From the NCBI GenBank assembly GCA_018645475.1, contig JABGWU010000067.1, positions 1 through 37,303 of the forward strand: a stretch of 37,303 nt of DNA, written 5' to 3'. The position numbers were made by a program, and so were the translations under genes. This document shows positions 1 through 7,216 of the stretch, piece by piece. Numbering within the stretch: position 1 is the stretch's first letter; every line of letters begins with the position of its first letter. This stretch comes from Opitutia bacterium (GTDB taxonomy: Bacteria > Verrucomicrobiota > Verrucomicrobiia > Opitutales > Seribacteraceae). The notes below the pieces were generated by a model, which worked only from the letters and a program-made list of their open reading frames with translations, was not told where the DNA came from and ran no database searches.

Positions 1-3
1 CCG

Positions 4-786
4 GTGGGGGCGAAGGCAGTTGTGGTTTCTAATACTGAGTCTGTTCCGGCGGTAGATGGGAAACCTTTTACGATTCCTGATCTTGACTTGGAGATGCTTT
101 GGTGTCCGCCGGGAACTTTTGAGATGGGCAGCCCGACTACGGAGGCGGATCGGAAAAAGTCCGAAACTCAGCATCAGGTAACTTTGACACAGGGTTATTG
201 GCTAGGTAAATACGAGGTGACGCAGGCTCAGTGGGAAAAGGTGATGAGAAATAATCCGAGCCATTTCAAGGGAGCGGACCGTCCAGTTGAGAGAGCGTCG
301 TGGAACGACGCAACTTCTTTCTGCGAGAAACTTACGGAGATGGAGCGGAAGATGGGACGCTTACCTGTTGGAATGGCTTACCAGTTGCCAACCGAAGCCC
401 AATGGGAGTTCGCTTGCCGAGCGGGTACGACTACCGTTTATGCTTTTGGCGATAGCCTGACCTCGGATCAGGCTAATATTCGTGGTGGTCCGAACGAGAC
501 AACCGATATCGGGAAGTATCCTGCCAACCCATGGGGCTTTTACGACATGCATGGGAATGTCAGAGAGTGGAGTGCGGACTGGCACTGGAAATACCCGAAC
601 ATTCCAGTAAGTGACCCCCTCGGCCCAGCGGACGGCTCCAGTCGCGTAAGGCGCGGTGGTTCCTGGGACTACGCGGCGGACATCGCCCGTTCCGCGGATC
701 GGTACGGGGACTCGCCAGCCTTCATTTATAACTCTATTGGTTTCCGCCTCAGTCTCCGAACCCTGACAGGCAAGGCGGAGCCTTAA
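4..786 (+). CDS. SUMF1 (formylglycine-generating-enzyme-like) domain protein, probably 5' partial
   Basis: Nearly the whole 260-residue reading frame is one SUMF1/FGE-sulfatase domain (C-type-lectin-like fold). Visible signatures in order are GTFEMGS, GKYEVTQAQW, a WNDATSFC stretch, LPTEAQWEFACRAGT, GNVREW, RVRRGGSW and a closing GFR. The frame is open to the window edge, so the GTG at position 4 is probably internal. The linker ahead of the domain (VDGKPFTIPDL) suggests further upstream domains. True oxygen-dependent FGEs carry two active-site cysteines just after the RGGS motif. Here that segment (GGSWDYAADIARSADR) has none, so catalysis on sulfatases is unlikely and a binding or structural role in the envelope is more plausible. 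Base composition is visibly more GC-rich than the following genes. Confidence 0.88.
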   Translation: MGAKAVVVSNTESVPAVDGKPFTIPDLDLEMLWCPPGTFEMGSPTTEADRKKSETQHQVTLTQGYWLGKYEVTQAQWEKVMRNNPSHFKGADRPVERASWNDATSFCEKLTEMERKMGRLPVGMAYQLPTEAQWEFACRAGTTTVYAFGDSLTSDQANIRGGPNETTDIGKYPANPWGFYDMHGNVREWSADWHWKYPNIPVSDPLGPADGSSRVRRGGSWDYAADIARSADRYGDSPAFIYNSIGFRLSLRTLTGKAEP

Positions 787-822
787 GTACAAGTACCGGA
801 AAAGGCAAGTGGTGTTGCATCG

Positions 823-1020
823 GTGAAAGCGGGGAAGGCATTCACCATGCCCGACCTGTTCGTCAAGTGGGAAGATGCTTTAAGTACGATTCGCAACTGG
901 GTGATTCTTGGAATGCCAGATCCAAGAGAAGGTGTTTCTGAAGAAGAATGTAAAATATGGTTTCTTGAAAATTCGAAAAATCTTGGTGTGAAAAAGAAGC
1001 CCAAATGGGGAGGATCATAA
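823..1020 (+). CDS. short ORF, likely remnant of the SUMF1 protein tail
   Basis: This is a 65-codon frame with a GTG start, in the same phase as the SUMF1 gene and separated from it only by the TAA at 784-786. Translation straight through the stop gives a segment whose VKAGKAFTMPDL closely matches the linker VDGKPFTIPDL that precedes the SUMF1 domain, so the chosen GTG falls inside a repeated linker. The remaining ~45 residues (ending KKKPKWGGS) match no family I recognise. It may be the decayed start of a second repeat unit, a genuine C-terminal extension cut off by the stop, or an independent small gene. No ribosome-binding site is seen. Confidence 0.35.
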   Translation: MKAGKAFTMPDLFVKWEDALSTIRNWVILGMPDPREGVSEEECKIWFLENSKNLGVKKKPKWGGS

Positions 1021-1089
1021 ATAGTTGTGATTCACTGCCACCAACTTGCGATCAATAGCTTTGAGTGCAGATTTTAGCGGAAAGGGTTG

Positions 1090-1107
1090 ATCTATTAAGT
1101 AATAGAT
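1090..1107. promoter_or_regulatory. 18-bp near-perfect palindrome, possible operator
   Basis: ATCTATTA and TAATAGAT form perfect 8-bp arms around a central AG. The element lies 22 bp before the possible small membrane protein gene at 1129 and 70 bp after the previous ORF. The 2-nt spacer is too short for a full hairpin, and only a short T run follows, so a DNA-binding site is more natural than a terminator. No cognate regulator can be named. Confidence 0.3.
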
Positions 1108-1128
1108 TTTAGTTTGTGATTTACTCTT

Positions 1129-1320
1129 GTGCTACCCCGTTTGATATTAAAGGTTCTGATTTTTCTTGGAGCGTCTATATTTGGATGTTCCCTTTGGGTT
1201 GTTGGGATGAGAAATGCTGAAAATATGAAACTTTTAGGAGGGGGAGTCTCTATGGTTTTAGCTTTAAGTGCCTTCCTGTCTGTATTTTTCGAATTTAAAA
1301 GAAAAAAGGATGATTATTGA
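1129..1320 (+). CDS. possible small two-helix membrane protein
   Basis: This 63-residue frame begins at GTG. It has two hydrophobic segments (about residues 5-25 and 34-53) separated by a short polar loop containing RNAENMK, and a charged tail FKRKKDDY. That is a plausible two-helix inner-membrane protein with a positive C-terminus. The start is uncertain because no Shine-Dalgarno precedes it; an ATG at residue 26 would leave only the second helix. I recognise no family. If it is not real, 1021-1536 is a gene-free stretch of about 516 bp. Confidence 0.4.
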   Translation: MLPRLILKVLIFLGASIFGCSLWVVGMRNAENMKLLGGGVSMVLALSAFLSVFFEFKRKKDDY

Positions 1321-1536
1321 AAGTCTCTTATAACTAGCAACAACCCGATATGGTGTCGCAACAGGATGAGGTGTACTGAAATAAAAAAAATTATTTAATG
1401 AATATCTTATGAATTATTACTGATCTTACTCGGATCGTATATGAATCTGTTTTGGGAGATAATTTGAATTATGTGTCAATGCACTCACGATCTATTGCAC
1501 TTGCCTTTAAATGGGTAGGCTTTATTCGATCCTAAG
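1321..1536. other. AT-rich intergenic region
   Basis: Roughly 215 bp without a convincing reading frame, rich in A/T runs (for example ATAAAAAAAATTATTTAATG). No terminator hairpin or clear sigma-70 promoter could be picked out. It presumably holds the promoter for the lipoprotein gene at 1537. Confidence 0.4.
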
Positions 1537-2052
1537 ATGAAGATCTTTATAATTTCCCCGATATTTATTACCTGTTTTTTTAATGGATGCTTCGATTCCA
1601 ATACGGGTGAAGAGGAAGTTTCTCAGGCGTCCGCTGGAGAATCCGCATTTGACCGGAATCAGAAATTGAAGGAATTCGAGTTGCAGATTGAAACTTTAAA
1701 GTGGGAGAATTCCCGTCTTTCATTGAAATTGAAAACTGTCGATGGGAGTGGTCTGGTTATGGATAAAAGGACTGGGTTGTGGCACTATGATGTGGAGCGG
1801 GTGCCTTTTTCGGGACGAGCATCCGAAGTTTTTCCTGATGGTTCCCCCCGTGGTGAAGCAGATTTTTACAATGGATTAAAGGATGGAATGGAGAGGTTTT
1901 GGTGGCCCAATGGTAAATTAAAAGAGGAGGGGCAATGGTTTAACGGAAGGGAAAACGGAGTTTTTAAGAAATGGAGCCTCCAGGGGGAACTTGAGCAAAT
2001 AATTAGGTTTAAAAACGGTGAAATAATTGAAGTTATTTTGGAAAAGTCTTAA
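1537..2052 (+). CDS. MORN_2-repeat lipoprotein
   Basis: The 171-residue protein starts with a lipoprotein signal (hydrophobic FIISPIFITCF, then lipobox FNGC with Cys18), so the mature protein is expected to be lipid-anchored in the envelope. A short coiled-coil-like stretch follows at about residues 40-70. The C-terminal half has tandem MORN_2 (YwqK-like) repeats: FPDGSPRGEADFYNGLKDG, then WPNGKLKEEGQWFNGRENG, then a weaker third unit. Databases often name such repeats 'antitoxin YwqK', but no toxin gene is adjacent and the lipobox argues against that role. The ATG follows CCTAAG with no Shine-Dalgarno. It converges with the gene ending at 2061, with only 8 bp between. Confidence 0.8.
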   Translation: MKIFIISPIFITCFFNGCFDSNTGEEEVSQASAGESAFDRNQKLKEFELQIETLKWENSRLSLKLKTVDGSGLVMDKRTGLWHYDVERVPFSGRASEVFPDGSPRGEADFYNGLKDGMERFWWPNGKLKEEGQWFNGRENGVFKKWSLQGELEQIIRFKNGEIIEVILEKS

Positions 2053-2060
2053 ACTAATTT

Positions 2061-3008
2061 TCAGTTTGGAAATGAAAGACCTCGTGGAAGAGAAACTTCA
2101 CCTAGAAATTTAGGTCGTTCTGTAAAAATAGCTCCTTTTTGAGAAAGGAGAGCATCTTTGATTATTATTTGAAAGGCACGAGCCGGTTCGTCGTATGAAA
2201 AGGTCAAAAGTACATCAGTTCTTTGGTTTGGTTTATTCAAGTCATCAAAGTCTTTAATGATTATTGGCCCACCTGCACCTTCTTGATCCGGACAGAAGTA
2301 AAAAAGTTGTGATGGCGTTTGAGAGTCGAATTTTAGTAAGATGTCTCCTTGTCCGGAACCGTTACCCAATATACCTTTTTTGTAGTTTTTTTCAGAATCT
2401 TCCTTTTCAGTGCCAATCATAAAAGTCTTGGAGTATGTCATTTTGTCCAAGGTTAATCGGTAATTTAGATTTCTGTCTAAATAAAGAACCCGAGAATTAC
2501 TGTTATTTGCATCTAGGTCTAGGTCTCCTTTGATATGAAATCTTCCATTTTTCCAATTTACGGGGAGTAGTGCTTCAATAGCTAACAGTCGGGTTGTTTT
2601 CCATTGAACTTCATATTCATTGGCTTCCTTTAGAATGGGAATAAATGATTCTTCGCGAATTTTTGAGGGGGTGTAGCTAGCAATGTGTCGTAGTTGTTGA
2701 CGCCATTGATGTTTGAATGCGATTTTCCACTTCTCATCAAAAGTTGTATTTTCGGGGAAGTTTTGTTTGTGCAAGTTAATCAAGTCATCTCGGATAGATT
2801 TATTTCTAATTCCAAATAAAAAAGATTTGAAAGAATCTTCGTTCAGGGAGAATATAGTGCGGTTGTAAAAGTTTGAAAATTTAGATCCTCGAAAAGAATC
2901 AAATATTTCACGTCCCAGCGATTCCATTGGATGCAACTGAGCGATTCCTTGATTTGAAGCGATTATAGTCAATAAGGTTATTGTGAGAAATTTAGAAATG
3001 CTTCGCAT
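2061..3008 (-). CDS. secreted protein of unknown function
   Basis: The 315-residue protein has a clear Sec signal peptide (MRSISKFLTITLLTIIASNQGIA, likely cleaved before QLHP). I recognise no family. The first half is helical and charged, with several aromatic residues. The second half looks beta-rich, with aspartate/asparagine-dense segments (DLDLDANNSNSR; GNGSGQGD) that could form turns or bind metal. The gene is transcribed divergently from the LysR gene across about 160 bp, the classic layout for a LysR target, so LysR control is a reasonable inference. A small inverted repeat lies 7 bp ahead of its ATG. Proposed role: an envelope or periplasmic protein made under LysR control. Confidence 0.72.
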   Translation of the reverse strand: MRSISKFLTITLLTIIASNQGIAQLHPMESLGREIFDSFRGSKFSNFYNRTIFSLNEDSFKSFLFGIRNKSIRDDLINLHKQNFPENTTFDEKWKIAFKHQWRQQLRHIASYTPSKIREESFIPILKEANEYEVQWKTTRLLAIEALLPVNWKNGRFHIKGDLDLDANNSNSRVLYLDRNLNYRLTLDKMTYSKTFMIGTEKEDSEKNYKKGILGNGSGQGDILLKFDSQTPSQLFYFCPDQEGAGGPIIIKDFDDLNKPNQRTDVLLTFSYDEPARAFQIIIKDALLSQKGAIFTERPKFLGEVSLPRGLSFPN

Positions 3009-3014
3009 ATATAA

Positions 3015-3027
3015 AAGTTATAAACTT
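3015..3027. promoter_or_regulatory. small inverted repeat, candidate LysR-type site
   Basis: AAGTT-ATA-AACTT sits in the LysR/secreted-protein divergent region, just upstream of the minus-strand ATG. Within ATAAAAGTTATAAACTTAT a T-N11-A spacing with dyad symmetry can be read, as in LysR boxes. The arms are short and the region is AT-rich, so chance occurrence is quite possible. Confidence 0.25.
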
Positions 3028-3171
3028 ATCATGATTCAGACAAGCGCGAAGATAATATATTTGAATAACTCTTAATGGTTACAACAAAACGCTTTTGCTG
3101 TGTGGAGAAATTTAGACAAAATATCCAATATTATTAATTTGGATCATGATTTGCTAGAGAATGAAAATGAG

Positions 3172-4098
3172 ATGAAAAGAATTCGACCATTTGATACCAG
3201 GCAATTGGAGGCATTTTATATGCTTTGCCAAACGGGAAGTTTTACAAAAACTGCAAAACACCTTTTCCTGACTCAGTCGGCAGTCAGTCATTCCATGAAG
3301 AATCTTGAAGAAGAGGCAGGGTGTAAGCTTTTTCGAAGGCAGGGTAAGAGGGTAACCTTGACCGAAGCTGGAGATCGACTTTTGGATTTCGTTCGTCCTT
3401 TCTTAGATCAAATGGAAAATGTTCGGAATGAGTTGGATGGATTCGAAAAATTTGGAATAGGACGAATTAGATTAGGAGCGAGTGCGCAAGCCTGCCGGTT
3501 TTTCCTTCCACCCATTCTAAGGGAATTTAAGGAAACTCAACCATTGTGTCGTTTTGAAGTTAAATGTGATGACAGTCCTGCCTGTTTTGATTTACTCAGT
3601 GAGGGGAAGATTGACCTCGCTATTACTTTGGCCCCCATCAATTTACCTGAAATTGAGTTCGTTCCTTGTTTCAATGACGAATTAAGATTTGTGGTTCCAA
3701 TCAATCACCCATGGGCAAAAGATAAAAAGGTAAATTGGGATCACGCCCGTTCAGAAAATTTTATTCTTTATAATCGAACAAGTTACACCTTTAGAATGTT
3801 AACTGATTATTTTGATAGACTAGGATTACGTCTTTCTTCATTCATGGAAATTAGTAGCCCGGAGGCTAGTAAAGAATTAATAAAGGTTGGAATGGGGATT
3901 GGCATTCTCGCGAATTGGGCAGTTGAAGAGGACATTAAACGAGGTGAACTTGTAAGCTTATCATTGGGGGCGAAAAAATTGTCCCGCACATGGGGAATCT
4001 CAGTAAGAAAAGGAAGGCGATTAAATAAAGCGGAAAGAATGTTTATGAAAATTGCGGAGGAGTCAGGTTGTCATTGGATGGTGAACAGAAAGTTATAA
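3172..4098 (+). CDS. LysR-family transcriptional regulator
   Basis: From the ATG at 3172 the protein is 308 residues, the usual LysR length. The open frame extends upstream to a GTG at 3100, but those 24 residues are atypical. The N-terminal winged helix-turn-helix is clear: DTRQLEAFYMLCQTGSFTKT, then AAKHLFLTQSAVSHSMKNLE and KLFRR...VTLTEAG, followed by a linker helix. Residues ~90-300 form the LysR substrate-binding (periplasmic-binding-like) domain, with RIRLGAS at its start and IDLAITL and GMGIGILANWAVEED inside. The cytoplasmic regulator probably controls itself and the divergent secreted-protein gene. The ligand cannot be predicted, though the size and layout fit CysB/CbbR-like LysR proteins. 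Confidence 0.92.
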   Translation: MKRIRPFDTRQLEAFYMLCQTGSFTKTAKHLFLTQSAVSHSMKNLEEEAGCKLFRRQGKRVTLTEAGDRLLDFVRPFLDQMENVRNELDGFEKFGIGRIRLGASAQACRFFLPPILREFKETQPLCRFEVKCDDSPACFDLLSEGKIDLAITLAPINLPEIEFVPCFNDELRFVVPINHPWAKDKKVNWDHARSENFILYNRTSYTFRMLTDYFDRLGLRLSSFMEISSPEASKELIKVGMGIGILANWAVEEDIKRGELVSLSLGAKKLSRTWGISVRKGRRLNKAERMFMKIAEESGCHWMVNRKL

Positions 4099-4152
4099 AG
4101 TTTTAAAGTGCCGAAGATTGACTTCATTTGTAATCCTATTCTAAATATCAGA

Positions 4153-4554
4153 ATGCGATTTTATGGGATAAGCTTATTTTTAGTATTTTTCCTGCTTGCT
4201 TGTTCCTCTTCTCAAAATTCATTAAATCAGGTTTTTCCGTCGAGGTTTTATTTGGATGTCTCTAAGGACATCCTTGAAACATTAGATGGTAATACTTTTG
4301 TTGCTGATGTGAGGGGATTAAATCCAATTTTTGGGAGGGCATTAAAGATCAAAGTCCGCGGTCTTCAGGTTGAGTCAGTGATGGATATTAATTCAAGTAA
4401 AGTAAGTACTGCATTTAGGCAATGGCATCAATTTCGACAAATTTTGAAAGAATCAAAAACGGTTCAAATTCGTAATTTGGAAAGAGGTTCAGAAGGCTTT
4501 TGGTTATGGGCGGATGTATACATTGACGGGAAAATTTTGGAAAGTTCTCGTTAA
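4153..4554 (+). CDS. lipoprotein with decayed staphylococcal-nuclease-like domain
   Basis: From the ATG at 4153 the protein is 133 residues and begins with a lipoprotein signal (FLVFFLLACSSS). A GTG at 4108 would only add residues ahead of the signal. The rest follows the SNase/thermonuclease pattern: LDGNTFVADVRGLNPIFGRA corresponds to the DGDTF strand and insert of bacterial thermonucleases, KIKVRGLQVES to the VRIxGIDTPE segment, and IRNLERG...WADVYIDGKIL to the LRNxxRGKYFRxxADVxVDG segment. The catalytic positions are changed: DGD to DGN, R35 to K, D40 to Q, E43 to S, and R87 missing. The C-terminal helix is absent. A non-catalytic, membrane-anchored SNase-fold protein is the best reading. 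It lies between the LysR and discoidin genes, all on the plus strand. Confidence 0.62.
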   Translation: MRFYGISLFLVFFLLACSSSQNSLNQVFPSRFYLDVSKDILETLDGNTFVADVRGLNPIFGRALKIKVRGLQVESVMDINSSKVSTAFRQWHQFRQILKESKTVQIRNLERGSEGFWLWADVYIDGKILESSR

Positions 4555-4595
4555 TCACACTTGCACGTGTCGAGAAATTTGATCAGAACATAGAA

Positions 4596-5135
4596 ATGAG
4601 AATGAATTTATTGTATGTACCATTTTTTTTATTGGTTCTATGCACAGGAACATTTTTGCTTTCGCAAACTCGAGCTCGAGATGGAGACTCTCGAAAGTTT
4701 CAATTATCTCCGATTGTAAAAGTTAGTACTTCTAAAAATCCAACAATGGATGCAGGTAGGTTGAATGTTAATCTTTTGATGGATGGAAAGCTTCCCGATG
4801 ATGGATGGAGATCAACTTGGACAGCGTGGTTCAAAGTTGACCCTGTTGTTACGTTTGACTTGGGAGTGGATAAAAAAATTGGGATTGTCCGAATTTATTT
4901 TCAATCAACTGATCGGGCTGATGAATTTGCAGAGGTTAAAGTGGAAGTAAGTCGGGACGGAAAACAATTTGTTGATTTCAATGAATACGAGGGCTTTGTC
5001 ACAGAGAAAGGGAAGGGGGCTTGGGCGGAAATTGATTTGCGAGCCGTAAATGCAAGATATTTCAGACTGTCTCCCAAGTTTCAAGGTTGGGGGCACTTAT
5101 GGGGGGAAGTTGAATTTTGGGAGATTTCTAAATAA
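4596..5135 (+). CDS. secreted F5/8 type C (discoidin)-like domain protein
   Basis: A signal peptide or anchor (YVPFFLLVLCTGTFLLSQTRA) is followed by a single beta-sandwich of about 140 residues. Features of the F5/8 type C/discoidin fold include the NVNLLMDGKLPDDGW segment near the start, FDLGVDKKIGIVRIYFQ (the family's 'DLG...I..I.I' strand pair), VEVSRDGKQF, and a closing ARYFRL...LWGEVEFWE. This fold usually binds sugars or the cell surface. No catalytic domain is attached, so it may act as a free envelope adhesin or a subunit. It lies 41 bp after the SNase-like lipoprotein and may be co-transcribed with it. The ATG has no clear Shine-Dalgarno. Confidence 0.75.
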   Translation: MRMNLLYVPFFLLVLCTGTFLLSQTRARDGDSRKFQLSPIVKVSTSKNPTMDAGRLNVNLLMDGKLPDDGWRSTWTAWFKVDPVVTFDLGVDKKIGIVRIYFQSTDRADEFAEVKVEVSRDGKQFVDFNEYEGFVTEKGKGAWAEIDLRAVNARYFRLSPKFQGWGHLWGEVEFWEISK

Positions 5136-5144
5136 TATAACCCC

Positions 5145-5336
5145 TCATTTTTCTTTATTTTTTTGTGGGATGTTTTCATTCCACAATTCCTCTAGACTCT
5201 GACTTTCTCCTGTCCCTCTAATAATATTTTTATTATTTTGATTTCTTAGTCGAAATACTTCCCAAATTAGAAATATATTTATTAATATGGAGGCTGATAG
5301 AACCAATGCGATTTTAACCTTAAGTTTAGTTTTCAT
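5145..5336 (-). CDS. small single-helix membrane protein
   Basis: Using the ATG at 5336, this is a 63-residue protein with a basic start (MKTKLKVK), one hydrophobic helix (IALVLSASILINIFLIWEVF), then a polar tail rich in Asn, Glu and Lys. An upstream in-frame start at 5405 would overlap the divergent transporter gene and add an unlikely leader. It converges with the discoidin gene (9 bp between stops) and is divergent from the transporter. I recognise no family. Confidence 0.5.
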   Translation of the reverse strand: MKTKLKVKIALVLSASILINIFLIWEVFRLRNQNNKNIIRGTGESQSLEELWNENIPQKNKEK

Positions 5337-5359
5337 AGATTCGAAAATGATTAATAAGT

Positions 5360-6334
5360 GTGGTAGATAAGTCAAATATGGTTGAGCGAATTGCAGTGTG
5401 GGCAACTCAGTTATTTCCTGTATGGTCTCTTATAGTAGGCGGATTGGCTTTATATGAACCGGCAATTTTTTTGTGGTACGGAAAAGAGGCAATTGGATTT
5501 GGATTAGGGGTTATAATGCTTGGAATGGGAATGACCTTAGAGACGAAAGATTTTAAGCATGTTTGGAGAGAACCGCATATTGTTGGGTTAGGAGTATTTT
5601 CTCAGTTTTTAATCATGCCTGCGTGGGGAGCTTTTCTTGCCTGGGTTATGGGATTACCAACCGAAATGGCTGTAGGTTTAATTTTGGTTTCATCCTGTCC
5701 GGGTGGAACTGCGTCTAATGTGGTTGTTTTTTTGGCTAAAGCCAATGTTGCTCTATCTGTAAGTCTTACCTTGGTATCAACGATTTTGGCGATTCTTTTA
5801 ACTCCTTGGTTAACTACTTTATATGCTGGGCATTATGTTCCTGTAGATGGATGGGGTTTACTTAAAAGTATTCTACTGATTGTTTTATTACCGCTTATTT
5901 TGGGTTTGACTTGGAAAAGGCTATTTAAAAATTCCGCATGTCAAGTTGCTAAGATATCACCTTTTTTATCAGTTTTATTTATTTTATTAATTGTTGGTTT
6001 TGTATTGTCCGCGAAGAGAGCTCTAATTTTGGAGAATTGGTTTATATTATTTTTTGCGGTTTTCTTTTTGCATGTTGGTGGTTTTTTGCTTGGATTTATT
6101 TTTGGTAAAATGTTTCGTAGGAATTCAGTTGATTGTCGTACTTTTGGAATTGAAGTGGGTATGCAGAATTCGGGATTGGGAATGGCTTTGGCGAGTAAGC
6201 ACTTTGCTCAACTGCCTATGGTGCCTGCTCCTTGTGCCTTGAGTGCAGTGATTCATTGCCTGATTGGGAGTTTTATGGCGACTTGGTGGAATCGAAAAGA
6301 TAAAATAATATTTGACTTAATTGAAAAAAGGTAG
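5360..6334 (+). CDS. bile acid:sodium symporter (BASS) family transporter
   Basis: The 324-residue protein is almost entirely hydrophobic, with about 9-10 predicted membrane helices, the standard size for bacterial BASS proteins (ASBT/SbtA-like, distantly ACR3-like). Diagnostic motifs are IMLGMGMTLETKDF (helix 2), LVSSCPGGTASNVVVFLAK with the conserved CPGGxxSN sodium-site loop, and FGIEVGMQNSGLGMALA (the E-x-GMQN-x-GL motif). BASS proteins import organic anions with sodium; pantoate, pyruvate or taurocholate are known substrates of relatives, and the substrate here cannot be told. Translation can start at GTG 5360 or ATG 5378, and neither has a Shine-Dalgarno. It precedes the flagellin cluster by 84 bp, without an evident functional link. 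Confidence 0.92.
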   Translation: MVDKSNMVERIAVWATQLFPVWSLIVGGLALYEPAIFLWYGKEAIGFGLGVIMLGMGMTLETKDFKHVWREPHIVGLGVFSQFLIMPAWGAFLAWVMGLPTEMAVGLILVSSCPGGTASNVVVFLAKANVALSVSLTLVSTILAILLTPWLTTLYAGHYVPVDGWGLLKSILLIVLLPLILGLTWKRLFKNSACQVAKISPFLSVLFILLIVGFVLSAKRALILENWFILFFAVFFLHVGGFLLGFIFGKMFRRNSVDCRTFGIEVGMQNSGLGMALASKHFAQLPMVPAPCALSAVIHCLIGSFMATWWNRKDKIIFDLIEKR

Positions 6335-6363
6335 TTTTTTATTCGTACATGCATGGATGCGTA

Positions 6364-6397
6364 AGCGATTAATATCGCTAAACAATTTGCAAGGAGG
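6364..6397 (+). promoter_or_regulatory. leader hairpin and distant AGGAGG ahead of first flagellin gene
   Basis: AGCGAT-TAAT-ATCGCT (6364-6379) can fold into a 6-bp hairpin with a 4-nt loop. After 12 nt comes AAGGAGG (6391-6397), the best Shine-Dalgarno-like stretch in this region. It ends about 21 nt before the ATG at 6419, too far for ordinary initiation. It could be a site for a GGA-binding repressor such as CsrA, which controls flagellin leaders in other bacteria, but no csrA or fliW gene is in the window. Confidence 0.35.
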
Positions 6398-6418
6398 CAA
6401 TTATTACTAATTATCTTC

Positions 6419-7210
6419 ATGCTTTCACCCAACTCACCCATCTATGGAAATCTTTCCCACGCTACGGGAAAGGCTATGCTCGATTTACAAAGGAGCATTA
6501 CTAAATCGCTTAAGGTTAAGTCCACCGAATTAGCGATATCGGAAGGGAATGCAGGAGAGGCCAGTTATTCTGCGAGACTAAGCAGTCTTAGCGATCACAG
6601 AAAAGTCGAGTCTGATAATTTACAAAACTTAATGAGTTTTGGACAAATGCAGGATGCCGGTTTAGAAAAAGTATTAACAATTACTGATCGAATGGGAAAT
6701 ATTGCGGGTTCCGCTTCCAATTCCCTAATTAGTGAAAATGAAAGATCAATTTTACATTTGGAATTTGAATCTTTGAAATTAGACCTTGCTGAACTTCAGG
6801 ATATTCAATTCCAGGGCTATAATCTTTTCAAAGCTAGTGAAAACAAGCTATCCATCGATGCGGGAGATCATAAAATTATATTTGAACCTGCCGCTTTTGA
6901 TAATTTGTCAGGTTATTCTGTAAGCAATGAAGCTAACGCCTCGGCGGCAGGTGCCAAAATTCTTGATGAACTTGATACAATTTCTGAAAAAAGAGCAAAT
7001 ATTGGATCAATAACCAATCAAATTTTGATGTCCACAGATCGCCTGGATTCTTATTTTGTAGCTGAACAAGCCCATCTTGCAAAAAAGGAAAGAGATTTTG
7101 CTTCCACATCCATTGATTTGGCTAAGAAGAGTTTACATTCCAAAGCAACTAGTGCGTTGTTGGTGCAAGCTCAGGGTATTAATCAAAATTTGGTTAACCA
7201 GTTGATTTAA
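6419..7210 (+). CDS. flagellin-like protein, minimal form
   Basis: The 263-residue protein contains the flagellin N-terminal domain (about 1-140: heptad-rich helices, GQMQDAGLEKVLTITDRMGN, then FQGYNLF, equivalent to the FNGxxLL turn) and C-terminal domain (about 170-263: helical, ending KATSALLVQAQGINQNLVNQ). It lacks the central outer domain present in its two neighbours. The start MLSPNSPIYGNL is repeated almost exactly in the next gene, which supports this ATG. Flagellins are exported through the flagellar type III apparatus and form the filament. No other flagellar gene is nearby. The gap to the next flagellin is only 6 bp, so co-transcription is expected. Confidence 0.85.
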   Translation: MLSPNSPIYGNLSHATGKAMLDLQRSITKSLKVKSTELAISEGNAGEASYSARLSSLSDHRKVESDNLQNLMSFGQMQDAGLEKVLTITDRMGNIAGSASNSLISENERSILHLEFESLKLDLAELQDIQFQGYNLFKASENKLSIDAGDHKIIFEPAAFDNLSGYSVSNEANASAAGAKILDELDTISEKRANIGSITNQILMSTDRLDSYFVAEQAHLAKKERDFASTSIDLAKKSLHSKATSALLVQAQGINQNLVNQLI

Positions 7211-7216
7211 TCGATA

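Noticed and set aside
361-792. Long minus-strand open frame opposite the SUMF1 gene
   Set aside because: It is a mirror of a strongly coding plus-strand frame, and its translation shows no domain, signal or plausible composition.
1537-2052. Toxin-antitoxin antitoxin (YwqK) label for the MORN-repeat protein
   Set aside because: The protein has a lipobox and no toxin gene is adjacent, so the name would mislead.
6334-6350. A-run/T-run around the BASS stop codon as a terminator
   Set aside because: The potential stem is only A-T pairs, so no stable hairpin can be claimed.
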